Shown here one piece after another: positions 41,749-50,516 of a stretch of DNA of 64,000 bases (within the stretch, counting starts at the first letter, position 1; every line of letters starts with the position of its first letter). The notes beneath the pieces were generated by a model, which did not search any database, had not been told where the DNA came from, and worked only from the letters and a program-made list of their open reading frames with translations. A program made the translations under genes and the position numbers. The stretch is from Candidatus Palauibacter soopunensis (GTDB lineage: Bacteria; Gemmatimonadota; Gemmatimonadetes; Palauibacterales; Palauibacteraceae). The DNA lies in NCBI RefSeq assembly GCF_947581735.1, contig NZ_CANPVT010000008.1, positions 310,001-374,000 of the forward strand. Reading direction: 5' to 3'.

Positions 41749-43440
41749 TCAGCGGGAGGCGCCCTCCCAGCCGGGGCCCCGGACCACGCGCCCGGGCGTG
41801 GCGCCCGTCGGCTCCTCCGCCGACAGGACCTGTACGCCGTTCACGAACACGTCGCGCACGCCCGTTGCAAGCTGGTGCGGATCCTCGAACGTCGCGTGAT
41901 CCGCGATCGTGGCGGGATCGAAGATCACGACGTCGGCGAAATACCCGGGCGCGAGACGGCCGCGTCCCTCCAGCCTGAGGTTGGCCGCCGGCAGCGATGT
42001 GAGTTTCCGGATGGCCTCCTCCAGCGGGATGATGCCTTCGTCGCGCACGTACCGGCCGAGGAGCCGGGAGAAGTTGCCGTACGCACGCGGGTGCGTGCTC
42101 GAGCGCACGAAGGGCTCCTCCGGGGCGAGCGATCCCGCGTCGGACCCGTAGCTCACCCACGGAATCGCGATCTGACGCCGCACGTTGTCCTCGGACATCA
42201 TGAAGTAGACTGTCCCCACGCGGCTGTCGTCCTGCACGACGAGGTCCATCGCGGTCTCTTCGATGCCTGTGCCCCGCGACTCCGCCACGTCGGCGAGCGT
42301 CCGGCCCGTCAGATACTTGAGGGAATCCTGCCGGAAGCCGACGAGGAGGGCGCGGTCGGGCGAGCCGGCCGCGAGCAGCAGGTTCTCCCACTCGTCCGTG
42401 GGCGTCCGCATCTCCGCCGCGATCCGCTCGCGGGTCTCGGGATCGCGGAGCCGCTCGATCATCGCCGCGTGCCCGCCCTCGTGGATCCACGGCGGCATCG
42501 CCGCATCGAGCCCGGTCGAGCCCGCCGTGTAAGTGTACATGTCGGCCGTGATCTCGAGTCCCTCCTCGCGGGCCCGCTCCACGCGCTCGATGACCGCGTC
42601 CAGCTTCGCCCAGTTGTCGCTTCCGGCGGCCTTCAGATGGTAGATCTCCGCCCGCACGCCGGCTTCCCGGGCGATCGCGATCAGTTCGTCCACCGACTCG
42701 GTGAGCCGGTTCCCCTCGCTCCGCAGGTGGGAGATATAGCCGCCGCCGAACTCCCCGGCCGCGCTCGCGAGCGCAATGAGCTCATCGGTGTCCGCGTAGA
42801 AGGCCGGCGCGTAGATGAGCGACGATCCGACGCCGACGGCGCCCTCGCGCATCGCCTCCCGCACGAGGTCCTGCATCCGCCCGAGCTCCTCGGGCGTCGG
42901 GGGCCGGTCCTCGTGGCCGATCTCATGCACGCGCACGGTCGTGGCCCCGACGTAGGAGGCCACGTTGGTCGCGACGCCGCGTTCCACCAGGTGGTCCAGG
43001 TACTCGCCGAGCGAAGTCCACAGAACCTCGAAGCGCACATCGCCCTGGCGGGAGAGCATGTCCGCCTTCATCTCCGGACTCAGCGGTCCCATGGAGTTGC
43101 CCTCGCCGAACACCTCGAGCGTGACGCCCTGGCGGATGTCGCTCAGCGAACGACCGTCGACGATGAGCGATTCGGTCGCCCACGAGAGCATGTTGATGAA
43201 CCCGGGAGTCGCCGCGAGCCCGACGGCGTCGATCGTCGTGCCGGCGGAGGCGGAGGCGAAGTCGCCGATGCCCGCGATCGTGTCGCCGGCGATCGCCACA
43301 TCCGCCACACGTGGCGGGTCTCCGGACCCGTCGTAGACCGTCCCCCCGCGGATGAGGACATCGTAATCGGGGGCGGGGGCCGAGCAGCCCCACGCAACCG
43401 CCGGTGCCATCAGAGCCGCGCGAAACATCTGTCGAATCAC
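41749..43440 (-). CDS. N-acyl-D-amino-acid deacylase-family amidohydrolase lacking the HxH motif, exported
   Basis: The 563-residue protein starts at GTG 43440 (GGGAGGATC seven bases before) and has a hydrophobic leader ending near VAWGC. The family pattern is clear: DVLIRGGTVYDGSGDPPRVA, EGAVGVGSSLIYAPAFYADT, HLRSEGNRLTESVDELIAIA, AEIYHLKAAGSDNWAK, VSYGSDAGSLAPEEP and THPRAYGNFSRLLGRYV. The first metal motif, normally HxHxD after PGFID, reads PGFINMLSWATESL here. Relatives with this change exist, and whether they bind one metal or none is unclear. It may act on N-acyl-D-amino acids or on cyclic amides. It is divergent from the HflC-like gene across 160 bp. Confidence 0.87.
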   Translation of the reverse strand: MIRQMFRAALMAPAVAWGCSAPAPDYDVLIRGGTVYDGSGDPPRVADVAIAGDTIAGIGDFASASAGTTIDAVGLAATPGFINMLSWATESLIVDGRSLSDIRQGVTLEVFGEGNSMGPLSPEMKADMLSRQGDVRFEVLWTSLGEYLDHLVERGVATNVASYVGATTVRVHEIGHEDRPPTPEELGRMQDLVREAMREGAVGVGSSLIYAPAFYADTDELIALASAAGEFGGGYISHLRSEGNRLTESVDELIAIAREAGVRAEIYHLKAAGSDNWAKLDAVIERVERAREEGLEITADMYTYTAGSTGLDAAMPPWIHEGGHAAMIERLRDPETRERIAAEMRTPTDEWENLLLAAGSPDRALLVGFRQDSLKYLTGRTLADVAESRGTGIEETAMDLVVQDDSRVGTVYFMMSEDNVRRQIAIPWVSYGSDAGSLAPEEPFVRSSTHPRAYGNFSRLLGRYVRDEGIIPLEEAIRKLTSLPAANLRLEGRGRLAPGYFADVVIFDPATIADHATFEDPHQLATGVRDVFVNGVQVLSAEEPTGATPGRVVRGPGWEGASR

Positions 43441-43600
43441 GAATGATCCTCCCGCCAGGAGTGTAGTTGCGGACGTACGGTCCGGCCCGCGAGGTGGGAC
43501 GGGCGCGACCGGGCGCTTATCTTGCTGCAAACCCACGTACGATACCGTCCGCGCGGCCTCGCCGCCCGCGGGCACTGTCTCGGTTTTTGGGAGGACGAGA

Positions 43601-44446
43601 ATGGCTCAATCAGTGAAATCGCTTCGCATCGGCACGGTGGCCGCCGTCGCCGGGGTTCTCTTCGTACTCATCCTGTTCGTGTTCGGCTTCAACCGCGTCG
43701 ACGAGTACGAAGTGGCGGTCAAGCGGAACCCGGTGACCGGCGCCGTGGCGTCCCGCCCGTACACGCAGGGGCTGTACCACAACGTCCTGCGCTCGTGGAC
43801 GAACTATCCGCTGCGCGAGGTCCAGTATCCCGCGGGCGGACAGGCCGAGCGCCTCGACGCTCTCACCTCGGACCAGCTCCAGATCGCGGTCGACGCGGCC
43901 TACCGCTACCGCATCAACCCGGACAGCGCCGTCCATCTCTATCTCACGGTGGGCAACGAGAACGCGGTCGCTTCGTTCGTCTACAACACGTATCGCTCCG
44001 CAATCCGGGACGCGATCGCGGAGATCGAGGCGTCGGAAATCCTGTCCACCACCAGGGCGGGCATCTCCGGCCGCATCGAAGCGCTGATGACGGACCGCCT
44101 CAATCCGCGCGGCCTCGAGATCACCGATTTCTTCGTGCGCGAGGTCGTGCCGCCGGAGACGATCCGCCAGGCGATCGAGGCCAAGCTGTCGCGCGAGCAG
44201 CAGGTGCAGTCCGAGCAGTACCAGACCCAGGTCGTGGTCGAGCAGGCGAACCAGCAGCGCGCCGAGGCCGAGGGGATCCGGGATGCGCAGGACATCATCG
44301 CGGAGAGCCTCGCCGGCATCTCGGGCCAGCGCTACCTGTACTGGCGCTACCTGGAGATGCTCGGGCGGATCGGCGAGGGGAGCAACAACATGGTCATCGC
44401 GCCGACCGAGGGAGGCATCCCCCTCTTCTTCGCACCGGACCGCTGA
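43601..44446 (+). CDS. SPFH/prohibitin-family membrane protein (HflC-like)
   Basis: The 281-residue protein has one N-terminal membrane segment (about 9-31, VAAVAGVLFVLILFVFGF), then a Band-7/SPFH domain (DEYEVAVKRNPVTGAVASRP, PYTQGLYHNVLRSWTNYPLR, LNPRGLEITDFFVREVVPPE) and a coiled-coil tail (EAKLSREQQVQSEQYQTQVV). The layout is that of prohibitin/HflC proteins that form rings in the membrane and modulate proteases such as FtsH. No HflK partner is in the window, so a stand-alone prohibitin-like role is equally possible. GGGAGG lies just before the ATG. The PDZ-protein gene follows by 107 bp. Confidence 0.88.
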   Translation: MAQSVKSLRIGTVAAVAGVLFVLILFVFGFNRVDEYEVAVKRNPVTGAVASRPYTQGLYHNVLRSWTNYPLREVQYPAGGQAERLDALTSDQLQIAVDAAYRYRINPDSAVHLYLTVGNENAVASFVYNTYRSAIRDAIAEIEASEILSTTRAGISGRIEALMTDRLNPRGLEITDFFVREVVPPETIRQAIEAKLSREQQVQSEQYQTQVVVEQANQQRAEAEGIRDAQDIIAESLAGISGQRYLYWRYLEMLGRIGEGSNNMVIAPTEGGIPLFFAPDR

Positions 44447-44553
44447 GCCGGGCAACCGACCGCCCTCCCCGGGGTGTCGGACCCTTCAGGAAACGAAGGC
44501 CGACATGAAGGCCGTAGTTCACCACTTGGGGGAACGATCCCGAGGGAGGATAC

Positions 44554-45522
44554 ATGAAGAACTGGAAGGATTCGCTCGCCGCCGGGCTTGCGGTAACGCT
44601 GGTTGCCGGGTTGTGCGCGGGCTTGGCGCCGGCCGCGGCCCAGGAGGAGGACGAGGACGAGCGGCGCGAACAGGTCCGGATCGCCTTTTCCGGGGGTGGC
44701 GCGTACCTCGGAGTGCAGATCCTGGATGTCGACGGGGAGCGCGCTTCGGAACTCGGGATGTCTCGCCCGTACGGCGTCTACATCGACGGCGTCATCGACG
44801 GTGAACCGGCGGCGGAAGCCGGCATCGAGGAAGGGGACGTCGTCGTGGCCTGGTACGGCGAGCGCGTCGAGAGCGTGGCGGAACTGCGGCGGCTGGTGGG
44901 CGAGACGCCGCCCGGGCGCGTCGTGGATCTGACGGTGCTCCGCGACGGAGCGGAACGCGAAGTATCCGTTGAGCTCGGCGACCGCATGGGCATCCTCTCG
45001 GGGGCACGCGGCCTGACGTTCATATCTCCGCAGATCGACCTGTCGCGGGTCTACGCCCCGTCTGCGAGCGACGCGCGGGAACGCGCGCGCGGCCTGGAGG
45101 AACGGGCGCGCGAGTTGGCGGTGCGGGTCCGCGAGGCGCAGGAGGGGGTCGCGGAGGGGGCGGATCGCATCTTCTACCTGGCGGGGCGCCCGCGACTCGG
45201 CGCGAACACGCAGAGCCTGGGCGACCAGCTCGCGGAGTACTTCGGCGTGGAGGGCGGCGTGCTCGTCACCTCGGTGTACGAGGATACGCCGGCGGCGGAG
45301 GGCGGTCTGCGGGCGGGCGATGTGATCGTCGGACTCGGCGACGAGGACATCGACGACCCCAGCGACCTGCGCCGGGCGTTGGCCGATCTCGAGTCGGGGG
45401 AGGTGTCGGTCCGCATCGTCCGCGATGGCGCGGAGCAGACGCTTACGGTTGAACTGGAGGACCGGGAACGTCCCTTCAGGTGGCGGCGGGGCGTAGACGA
45501 ACTCGGCCCGCCAGGGCCGTAA
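44554..45522 (+). CDS. Exported protein with two PDZ domains
   Basis: The 322-residue protein has a signal peptide ending APAAAQE. Two PDZ domains follow, at about 50-140 (GGGAYLGVQILDVDG, GEPAAEAGIEEGDVVVAWYG) and 220-310 (GGVLVTSVYEDTPAAEGGLR, AGDVIVGLGDEDIDDPSDLR). Between them is a charged helix (about 165-205, ARERARGLEERARELAVRV), probably a coiled coil. There is no trypsin-like protease domain, unlike DegP/HtrA, so it is more likely an adaptor or scaffold in the periplasm. GGGAGG precedes the ATG. The SPFH-family gene upstream suggests a role in membrane protein quality control, an inference from neighbourhood only. Confidence 0.88.
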   Translation: MKNWKDSLAAGLAVTLVAGLCAGLAPAAAQEEDEDERREQVRIAFSGGGAYLGVQILDVDGERASELGMSRPYGVYIDGVIDGEPAAEAGIEEGDVVVAWYGERVESVAELRRLVGETPPGRVVDLTVLRDGAEREVSVELGDRMGILSGARGLTFISPQIDLSRVYAPSASDARERARGLEERARELAVRVREAQEGVAEGADRIFYLAGRPRLGANTQSLGDQLAEYFGVEGGVLVTSVYEDTPAAEGGLRAGDVIVGLGDEDIDDPSDLRRALADLESGEVSVRIVRDGAEQTLTVELEDRERPFRWRRGVDELGPPGP

Positions 45523-45530
45523 CCGGGGAG

Positions 45531-46601
45531 CTAGTCGAACAGGCCCAGTTGGGGGCCGGCCCGCGGCGGCCGGAAGTGTTCCGCCGACAGGTCGTAGTCG
45601 CGCGGCTCGATCCCGTGCTTCGCACGCGCGAGTGAGAAGAGCCGCGCGACCTGTTCGGCAAACGGGCCGCGACCGCGCATCCGCTCCCCGTAGTTCGACG
45701 CATAGAGGCTCCCGCCTCTCAACTCCCGCATGCGGTTGAGCACCTTCTCCGCCCGGTCCGGACAGTTACGCCGCAGCCAGTCCTCGAACAGGGCGGCGAC
45801 CCCGAATGGGAGGCGAAGCATGATGTAGATCGCCCGCCCCGCCCCCGCCTTCGCGGCCTCCTCCAGGATGGCCGGGATCTCATGGTCCGTGAGTCCGGGA
45901 ATCACGGGCGCCACGTTCACGCCCACCGGGATGCCGGCATCCGCCAGCCGCGCGATCGCGTCGAGCCGCCGCTCGGGGGTCGAGGCCCGCGGCTCCAGTT
46001 TTCGCTGCAGCGAGCGGTCCAGCGTCGTGATGGAAAGTTGGACGTGCACCGCGTCGAAACGCGCGAGTTCGCGCAGAAGGTCGACGTCCCGCGTCACCCG
46101 GTGGTGCTTCGTCACGATCCCGACCGGGTTCCGGGCTTCGGCCAGTACCTCGAGGCAGCGGCGAGTGATCCCGAGGCGACGCTCCAGAGGCTGATACGGG
46201 TCCGTGACGCCGCTGAGTATGAGCACCTGGGGTTCCCACCGTGGTGAGGCCAGCTCCCGTGTGAGCAGCGCCGGGGCCTCCGGCTTCGCCAGAATCCGGC
46301 TCTCGAAGTCGAGTCCCGCGGAGAACCCGAAGTATTCGTGCGTGGGTCGCGCGTAGCAGTACGAACAGCCCGTCTCGCAGCCGCGGTACGGGTTCAGGCT
46401 GGCGTCGAATCCGAGGTCCGGGCTGTTGTTGTAGGAGATGATCGTGCGGGAGCGGTCCTCAAGAATCTCGGTTTGCGGATCCGGATCGGACGCGAGCGTC
46501 CAGGCCTCCCGCTCGACCGCGAGAGGGAGGAAGCGGTTCGCCGGGTTGTGCGCGCTTCCGCGTCCTCGAATCGAACGCCGTTTCTCCGTAACTTCGCGCA
46601 T
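45531..46601 (-). CDS. PA0069-family radical SAM protein (SPL-like)
   Basis: The 356-residue protein has the radical SAM cysteines in RGCETGCSYCYARPTHEY (Cys75, Cys79, Cys82). Family-specific text includes GRGSAHNPANRF, DPQTEILEDRSRTIISYNNS and SGVTDPYQPLERRLGITRRC. It is related to spore photoproduct lyase-like proteins, but the PA0069 group is not a proven DNA repair enzyme. The cluster would split S-adenosylmethionine to make a radical; the substrate is unknown. It converges on the PDZ-protein gene with 8 bp between. The 149-bp region upstream contains a TTGAAC on the minus strand, a possible -35 box. Confidence 0.9.
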   Translation of the reverse strand: MREVTEKRRSIRGRGSAHNPANRFLPLAVEREAWTLASDPDPQTEILEDRSRTIISYNNSPDLGFDASLNPYRGCETGCSYCYARPTHEYFGFSAGLDFESRILAKPEAPALLTRELASPRWEPQVLILSGVTDPYQPLERRLGITRRCLEVLAEARNPVGIVTKHHRVTRDVDLLRELARFDAVHVQLSITTLDRSLQRKLEPRASTPERRLDAIARLADAGIPVGVNVAPVIPGLTDHEIPAILEEAAKAGAGRAIYIMLRLPFGVAALFEDWLRRNCPDRAEKVLNRMRELRGGSLYASNYGERMRGRGPFAEQVARLFSLARAKHGIEPRDYDLSAEHFRPPRAGPQLGLFD

Positions 46602-46750
46602 CGTCTCCCAACTGGCGTATTTCGGTATTTGTTCGGGTATTCGGGTTCAAAATGGCGAGCGGACGGTCGAAGGGTCAAGTCCCGCGAGCCTGTGGAGCGC
46701 CGCAGGCGCGTAGAAGTGGGACACGACGCCGGCCGGGTCCCGCCGCGACA

Positions 46751-47371
46751 CTAGAAGCTGATGCCCAACCGGAGGGTCAGGGTGTCGTGGCGCGGCTCTC
46801 CATCTCCTTGGAGAACCCGGGACCCGACGGCGACATCGGATCCCATGAGCGAGCTGATTCCGAATCCGTAGCGGACTTCCGGCCACAGCCGGAAACCGAG
46901 GTCGAGTTCGACGCCGACGCCGAACTCCGCCCGAACCGGGCGCGCCGTGAGGAGGTCGTCCACGCCTGAAAAGGTGCTCGACGGGAAGGTCAGGACGGGC
47001 CCGCCCAGCACATAGGGCTGAACCGCCGGCAGGGGGAGCCGGACGCGAAAGTCCAGCGGGATTTCCACCATGTCGATGTCGAATTGGACCCGTTCGTCGC
47101 CGGCCATCGCGACGAGTTCCGGCATGCGGTGGTAGATGAGTGCCGGCCGGACGGAGAAGGTCGCGAGGTTGAGGTTCAGGAACACGCCGACGTGATATCC
47201 ATCGGTGAGATCCGTGAGATCGAATCCGTTCTCCGGCAGGAACTCGGCGAGCGTGTCGCGGTTGTAGCCCGCGAGGATGCCGATCTGGGCCTCGGCCGCC
47301 GGCGGAAGGGCGCAGACGAGACCCAGCGCGAGGCCGGCTCCCCACCTTCCTGCGTTGCGCTTTATCCCCAT
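46751..47371 (-). CDS. Outer-membrane beta-barrel protein (porin-family-like)
   Basis: The 206-residue protein has a signal peptide ending PPAAEAQ. Alternating strands end with a C-terminal TLTLRLGISF, the aromatic-terminated motif of outer-membrane proteins recognised by the BAM machine. Phrases such as GYHVGVFLNLNLATFSVRPA and EIPLDFRVRLPLPAVQPYVL match the 'outer membrane beta-barrel/PorT-like' family of eight-strand barrels. Function is unknown. It is divergent from the exported amidohydrolase gene across 191 bp; the radical SAM gene is 149 bp downstream on the same strand and probably has its own promoter. Confidence 0.85.
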   Translation of the reverse strand: MGIKRNAGRWGAGLALGLVCALPPAAEAQIGILAGYNRDTLAEFLPENGFDLTDLTDGYHVGVFLNLNLATFSVRPALIYHRMPELVAMAGDERVQFDIDMVEIPLDFRVRLPLPAVQPYVLGGPVLTFPSSTFSGVDDLLTARPVRAEFGVGVELDLGFRLWPEVRYGFGISSLMGSDVAVGSRVLQGDGEPRHDTLTLRLGISF

Positions 47372-47562
47372 TGCGTCGGTCCTCTCTCACCTCGTTTGCG
47401 GAAGATCCGAGGAGCGCCCGGGACCCCGCAGGCGTCGGCTGAACGTACCCGCGCGGGCTTGGACGGGATAGCCGAAAGGGCGGATCCCGCGCGAGTCCTG
47501 TGCGCCACGAATGACGGGCCGCTATGATCAGCCGAACCGCTCACAGCGAGGCCAGGTACGCC

Positions 47563-49338
47563 ATGATTCGACATCGCGAAGCTCCGTCCGTTTTCGTCCG
47601 ACCGTTTCTCCTTCTGGCCCTGGCGGCCTGCGTGACCGACGCCGGGGATTCGGCGGAAGCGGGTGGCGCGACGGCCGCGGATCCGCCCGCGGACGTGGCC
47701 GAACTCGTCCTCACCAACGGGAAGATCGCGACCCTGGCGGGCGAGGGCGGGGAAGTGGTCAGCGCGCTCGCGTCGCGGGAGGGGCGGATCGTCGCCCTCG
47801 GGGCGGACGACGACGTCTCCCGATGGATCGGGGAGGGCACTGAAGTGATCGACCTTGGGGGCCGGCTCGCGATCCCGGGGTTCATCGAAGGCCACGGTCA
47901 TTTCATGGGCCTGGGGAACGCGCGCATGATCCTCGACCTGACGACCGCCGACACCTGGGCTGACATCGTCAGCCTGGTGGGCGAGGCGGCCTCGAGCGCG
48001 GAACCGGGCGCCTGGATCAGCGGCAGGGGATGGCACCAGGAGAAGTGGAGCGAGGCGCCGGATCCCATGGTCGAGGGGCAGCCGGTCCACGACGGCCTCA
48101 GCGCGGTGAGCCCCGCCAATCCGGTCATTCTCACGCACGCGAGCGGGCACGCTTCCTTCGTGAACGCGAGGGCGCTCGAACTGGCCGGGATCGACGCCGA
48201 CACGCCCAACCCTCCGGGCGGCGAGATCGTGCACGACGAGACGGGGCGGCCTACCGGCGTCCTGAGGGAGACCGCGCAGCGCCTGGCGCGGGCGGTGTTC
48301 GCCGAGGAGGAGGCGAGCCGCTCCGAGGCCGAGCGCGAGGCGCGGGCGCGCGAACAGGTGCGGCTCGCGAACGAGGAGCTGCTGCGGAAGGGAGTCACGA
48401 GCTTCCAGGATGCGGGTTCCGGCTTCGGGACGGTGGACCTGCTCAGGACGCTCGCGGACGAGGGCGCGCTGCCCGTGCGGCTTTACGTGATGCTGCAGGG
48501 TGGGATGGCGACGCTCGAGGGGCGGCTGGACGAATACTACATGGTGGGATATGGGGGCGACCGGCTCACCGTGCGGTCGATCAAGCAGGTCGCGGATGGG
48601 GCGCTCGGGTCGCACGGCGCCTGGCTGCTCGAGCCCTACGCGGACATGCCAGCCTCCATCGGACTGCCGACGACGCCGCCGGAGGAGATCGAGCGCATTG
48701 CGCGGCTCGCGATCGAGCGGGGCTATCAGGTCAATACGCATGCGATCGGCGACCGCGCGAACCGCGAGGTGCTCGACCTGTACGAGCGCACCTTCAACGA
48801 CCACGCGGACATGAGCGACCTGCGCTGGAGGATCGAGCACGCGCAGCATGTCAATCCGGCGGACATTCCGCGCTTCGCCGCACTCGGGGTCATCGCCTCA
48901 ATGCAGGGCGTCCACGCCTGCTCCGACGGCCCCTGGGTCATCCTCCGGCTCGGGCCGGGCCGGGCGCGCTCGGGCGCCTACGTATGGCGGGACTTCATGC
49001 GGGCCGGCGTCATCGTGACGAACGGCACGGATGTCCCGGTCGAGGACGCGGACCCCCTGGCGAGCTTCCACTGCACCGTCACGCGCGTGATCGAGGGTGG
49101 CGAGACCTTCTTCGAGGGGCAGACGATGACGCGCGAAGAGGCGCTGCGTTCCTATACGTGGGCCAACGCGTATGCCGCGTTCGAGGAAGACCTCAAGGGG
49201 ACGCTCGAAGTCGGGAAGCTGGCGGACATCACGGTCCTGTCCCGGGACATTCTCACGATTCCCGCGGACGAGATCCTCGAGACCGTCGTGGACTACACGA
49301 TCGTCGGCGGTCGCACGGAGTACAGCCGGGACAACTGA
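47563..49338 (+). CDS. Exported YtcJ-like amidohydrolase
   Basis: The 591-residue enzyme starts at ATG 47563; an upstream in-frame ATG at 47524 would bury the signal. A lipoprotein signal ends at LALAACVTD. The catalytic layout of the YtcJ/amidohydrolase-3 family is complete: FIEGHGHFMGLG with the HxH pair, RGWHQEKWSE, VADGALGSHGAWLLEPY, NTHAIGDRANREVLDLYER, RWRIEHAQHV and NGTDVPVEDADPLASFH. Such enzymes hydrolyse N-formyl or other amides, but their natural substrates are mostly unknown. It ends at a strong palindromic terminator facing the convergent gene. Confidence 0.9.
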   Translation: MIRHREAPSVFVRPFLLLALAACVTDAGDSAEAGGATAADPPADVAELVLTNGKIATLAGEGGEVVSALASREGRIVALGADDDVSRWIGEGTEVIDLGGRLAIPGFIEGHGHFMGLGNARMILDLTTADTWADIVSLVGEAASSAEPGAWISGRGWHQEKWSEAPDPMVEGQPVHDGLSAVSPANPVILTHASGHASFVNARALELAGIDADTPNPPGGEIVHDETGRPTGVLRETAQRLARAVFAEEEASRSEAEREARAREQVRLANEELLRKGVTSFQDAGSGFGTVDLLRTLADEGALPVRLYVMLQGGMATLEGRLDEYYMVGYGGDRLTVRSIKQVADGALGSHGAWLLEPYADMPASIGLPTTPPEEIERIARLAIERGYQVNTHAIGDRANREVLDLYERTFNDHADMSDLRWRIEHAQHVNPADIPRFAALGVIASMQGVHACSDGPWVILRLGPGRARSGAYVWRDFMRAGVIVTNGTDVPVEDADPLASFHCTVTRVIEGGETFFEGQTMTREEALRSYTWANAYAAFEEDLKGTLEVGKLADITVLSRDILTIPADEILETVVDYTIVGGRTEYSRDN

Positions 49339-49347
49339 GCAACTGAG

Positions 49348-49367
49348 CGGCCCGTCGCGACGGGCCG
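49348..49367. terminator. 20-bp perfect palindrome between convergent genes
   Basis: The sequence CGGCCCGTCG is followed directly by its reverse complement, giving a strong GC stem 9 bp after the amidohydrolase stop and 8 bp before the stop of the next gene. It is placed as a bidirectional terminator; no T tract is seen. Confidence 0.6.
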
Positions 49368-49375
49368 GCCGGGCG

Positions 49376-50482
49376 TCAGCGTCCGGCGGGTTTGCCGTGT
49401 CCTTCGTGCACGACCCCGTGTTCGACCTGGCTGCGGAGGACCCAGTCGTAGTCGGCGGCGAACAACGCCTCGCGGGGATCGGCGGCGGGCCAGTCCTCCA
49501 GCGGGATGAAGGCGCCGGCGATGGAACCCATGCCGCCGTCCTCGATCACCGCGTCGAACGGGTTCCGGTACTCGACGGTGATCCGGTAGCGATGCTCGGG
49601 GACGACGAGCGCGCCCACGCCGCGCCCCCGGTGCGTGAGCGCCGGGATGTCCACGACGTGCCCAGCCTCATCGAGCCTGGGCCGGATGTCGTACAGCACC
49701 TCGCCCGTCGACAGGTTCTCGAACCGGAGTCGGGAGGCGTGCGCGTGGAGATGACCGCCGAGGCCGATGATGAGCCCGCGGATCGCCGGACTCGCGTCCC
49801 ACGTCTTGACGGAATGGCCGGGCGGAAGGTCCCAGGCCTTCGTCGCGGAGACCTCGGGGTACATCGCGTCGAGGTGAAACGGTGCCACGGGGTAGACGGG
49901 CAGGCGGGCGAGGCGCTCGTACTCCAGCGTCAGGTGGACTGTGACGCCCTCGTAGTCCGCTTCCGTCGGATTGTGCAGCATGGTGAGCGCGAGGAACCTC
50001 GAACCGCCCTTCATCGGAATGCCGAACAGCCATCCGGGAAAGCTCACGGGCCGGGTCTCATGGCTCGCGGCCAGGACCCGCAGCATGATCGGCAGGAACA
50101 GCTCCCGCCGCCCCGGATCGAGCAGATTCATGTGATGCAGGACGACACGCGGGACCGGCTCGCCGTCGCCGTCGATGATGTGCGTGCGATAGCCGCGGAT
50201 CGTCAGGTCGAAGGGGATGACGCCTTCCTGCACGGGCAACTGGGCCATGTGATGGGATGAGCGGGCGGGGAGGTCGATCGGCCCCAGGATGACCGCGAGT
50301 TCCTTGTGGTCCGGGTCATCGACGACCCGGATGCTCGCCGTCGACGTGGTCGGCCGCCCCCCTTCCGGCGATCCGGCGTGGCCCGCGTGCGCCGCCTGCG
50401 CGCATGCGGGGGGGACGACACCTGTGAGCGAGACCGCGGCCAGCATCGCGGCCGCGCCGGCCCGCGTGCCCTGGCGCGTCAT
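49376..50482 (-). CDS. Exported histidine-rich protein of unknown function, possibly copper monooxygenase-like
   Basis: The 368-residue protein has a signal peptide ending PPACAQA followed by HAGHAG. It contains VPRVVLHHMNLLDPGRRELF (His116-His117-Met118) and RGLIIGLGGHLHAHASRL (HLHAH, 244-248), separated by beta-rich sequence. The pairing of an HHM motif with a later HxH recalls the two-domain copper monooxygenases (peptidylglycine or dopamine hydroxylases), but overall similarity is not obvious by eye, so no function is assigned. The start at 50482 is chosen for the signal peptide. The following 34 bp separate it from the upstream gene at 50517 on the same strand. Confidence 0.7.
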   Translation of the reverse strand: MTRQGTRAGAAAMLAAVSLTGVVPPACAQAAHAGHAGSPEGGRPTTSTASIRVVDDPDHKELAVILGPIDLPARSSHHMAQLPVQEGVIPFDLTIRGYRTHIIDGDGEPVPRVVLHHMNLLDPGRRELFLPIMLRVLAASHETRPVSFPGWLFGIPMKGGSRFLALTMLHNPTEADYEGVTVHLTLEYERLARLPVYPVAPFHLDAMYPEVSATKAWDLPPGHSVKTWDASPAIRGLIIGLGGHLHAHASRLRFENLSTGEVLYDIRPRLDEAGHVVDIPALTHRGRGVGALVVPEHRYRITVEYRNPFDAVIEDGGMGSIAGAFIPLEDWPAADPREALFAADYDWVLRSQVEHGVVHEGHGKPAGR

Positions 50483-50516
50483 GGGGTTCCGGTGGCTTGT
50501 CCCGGAAACTCGCGGG

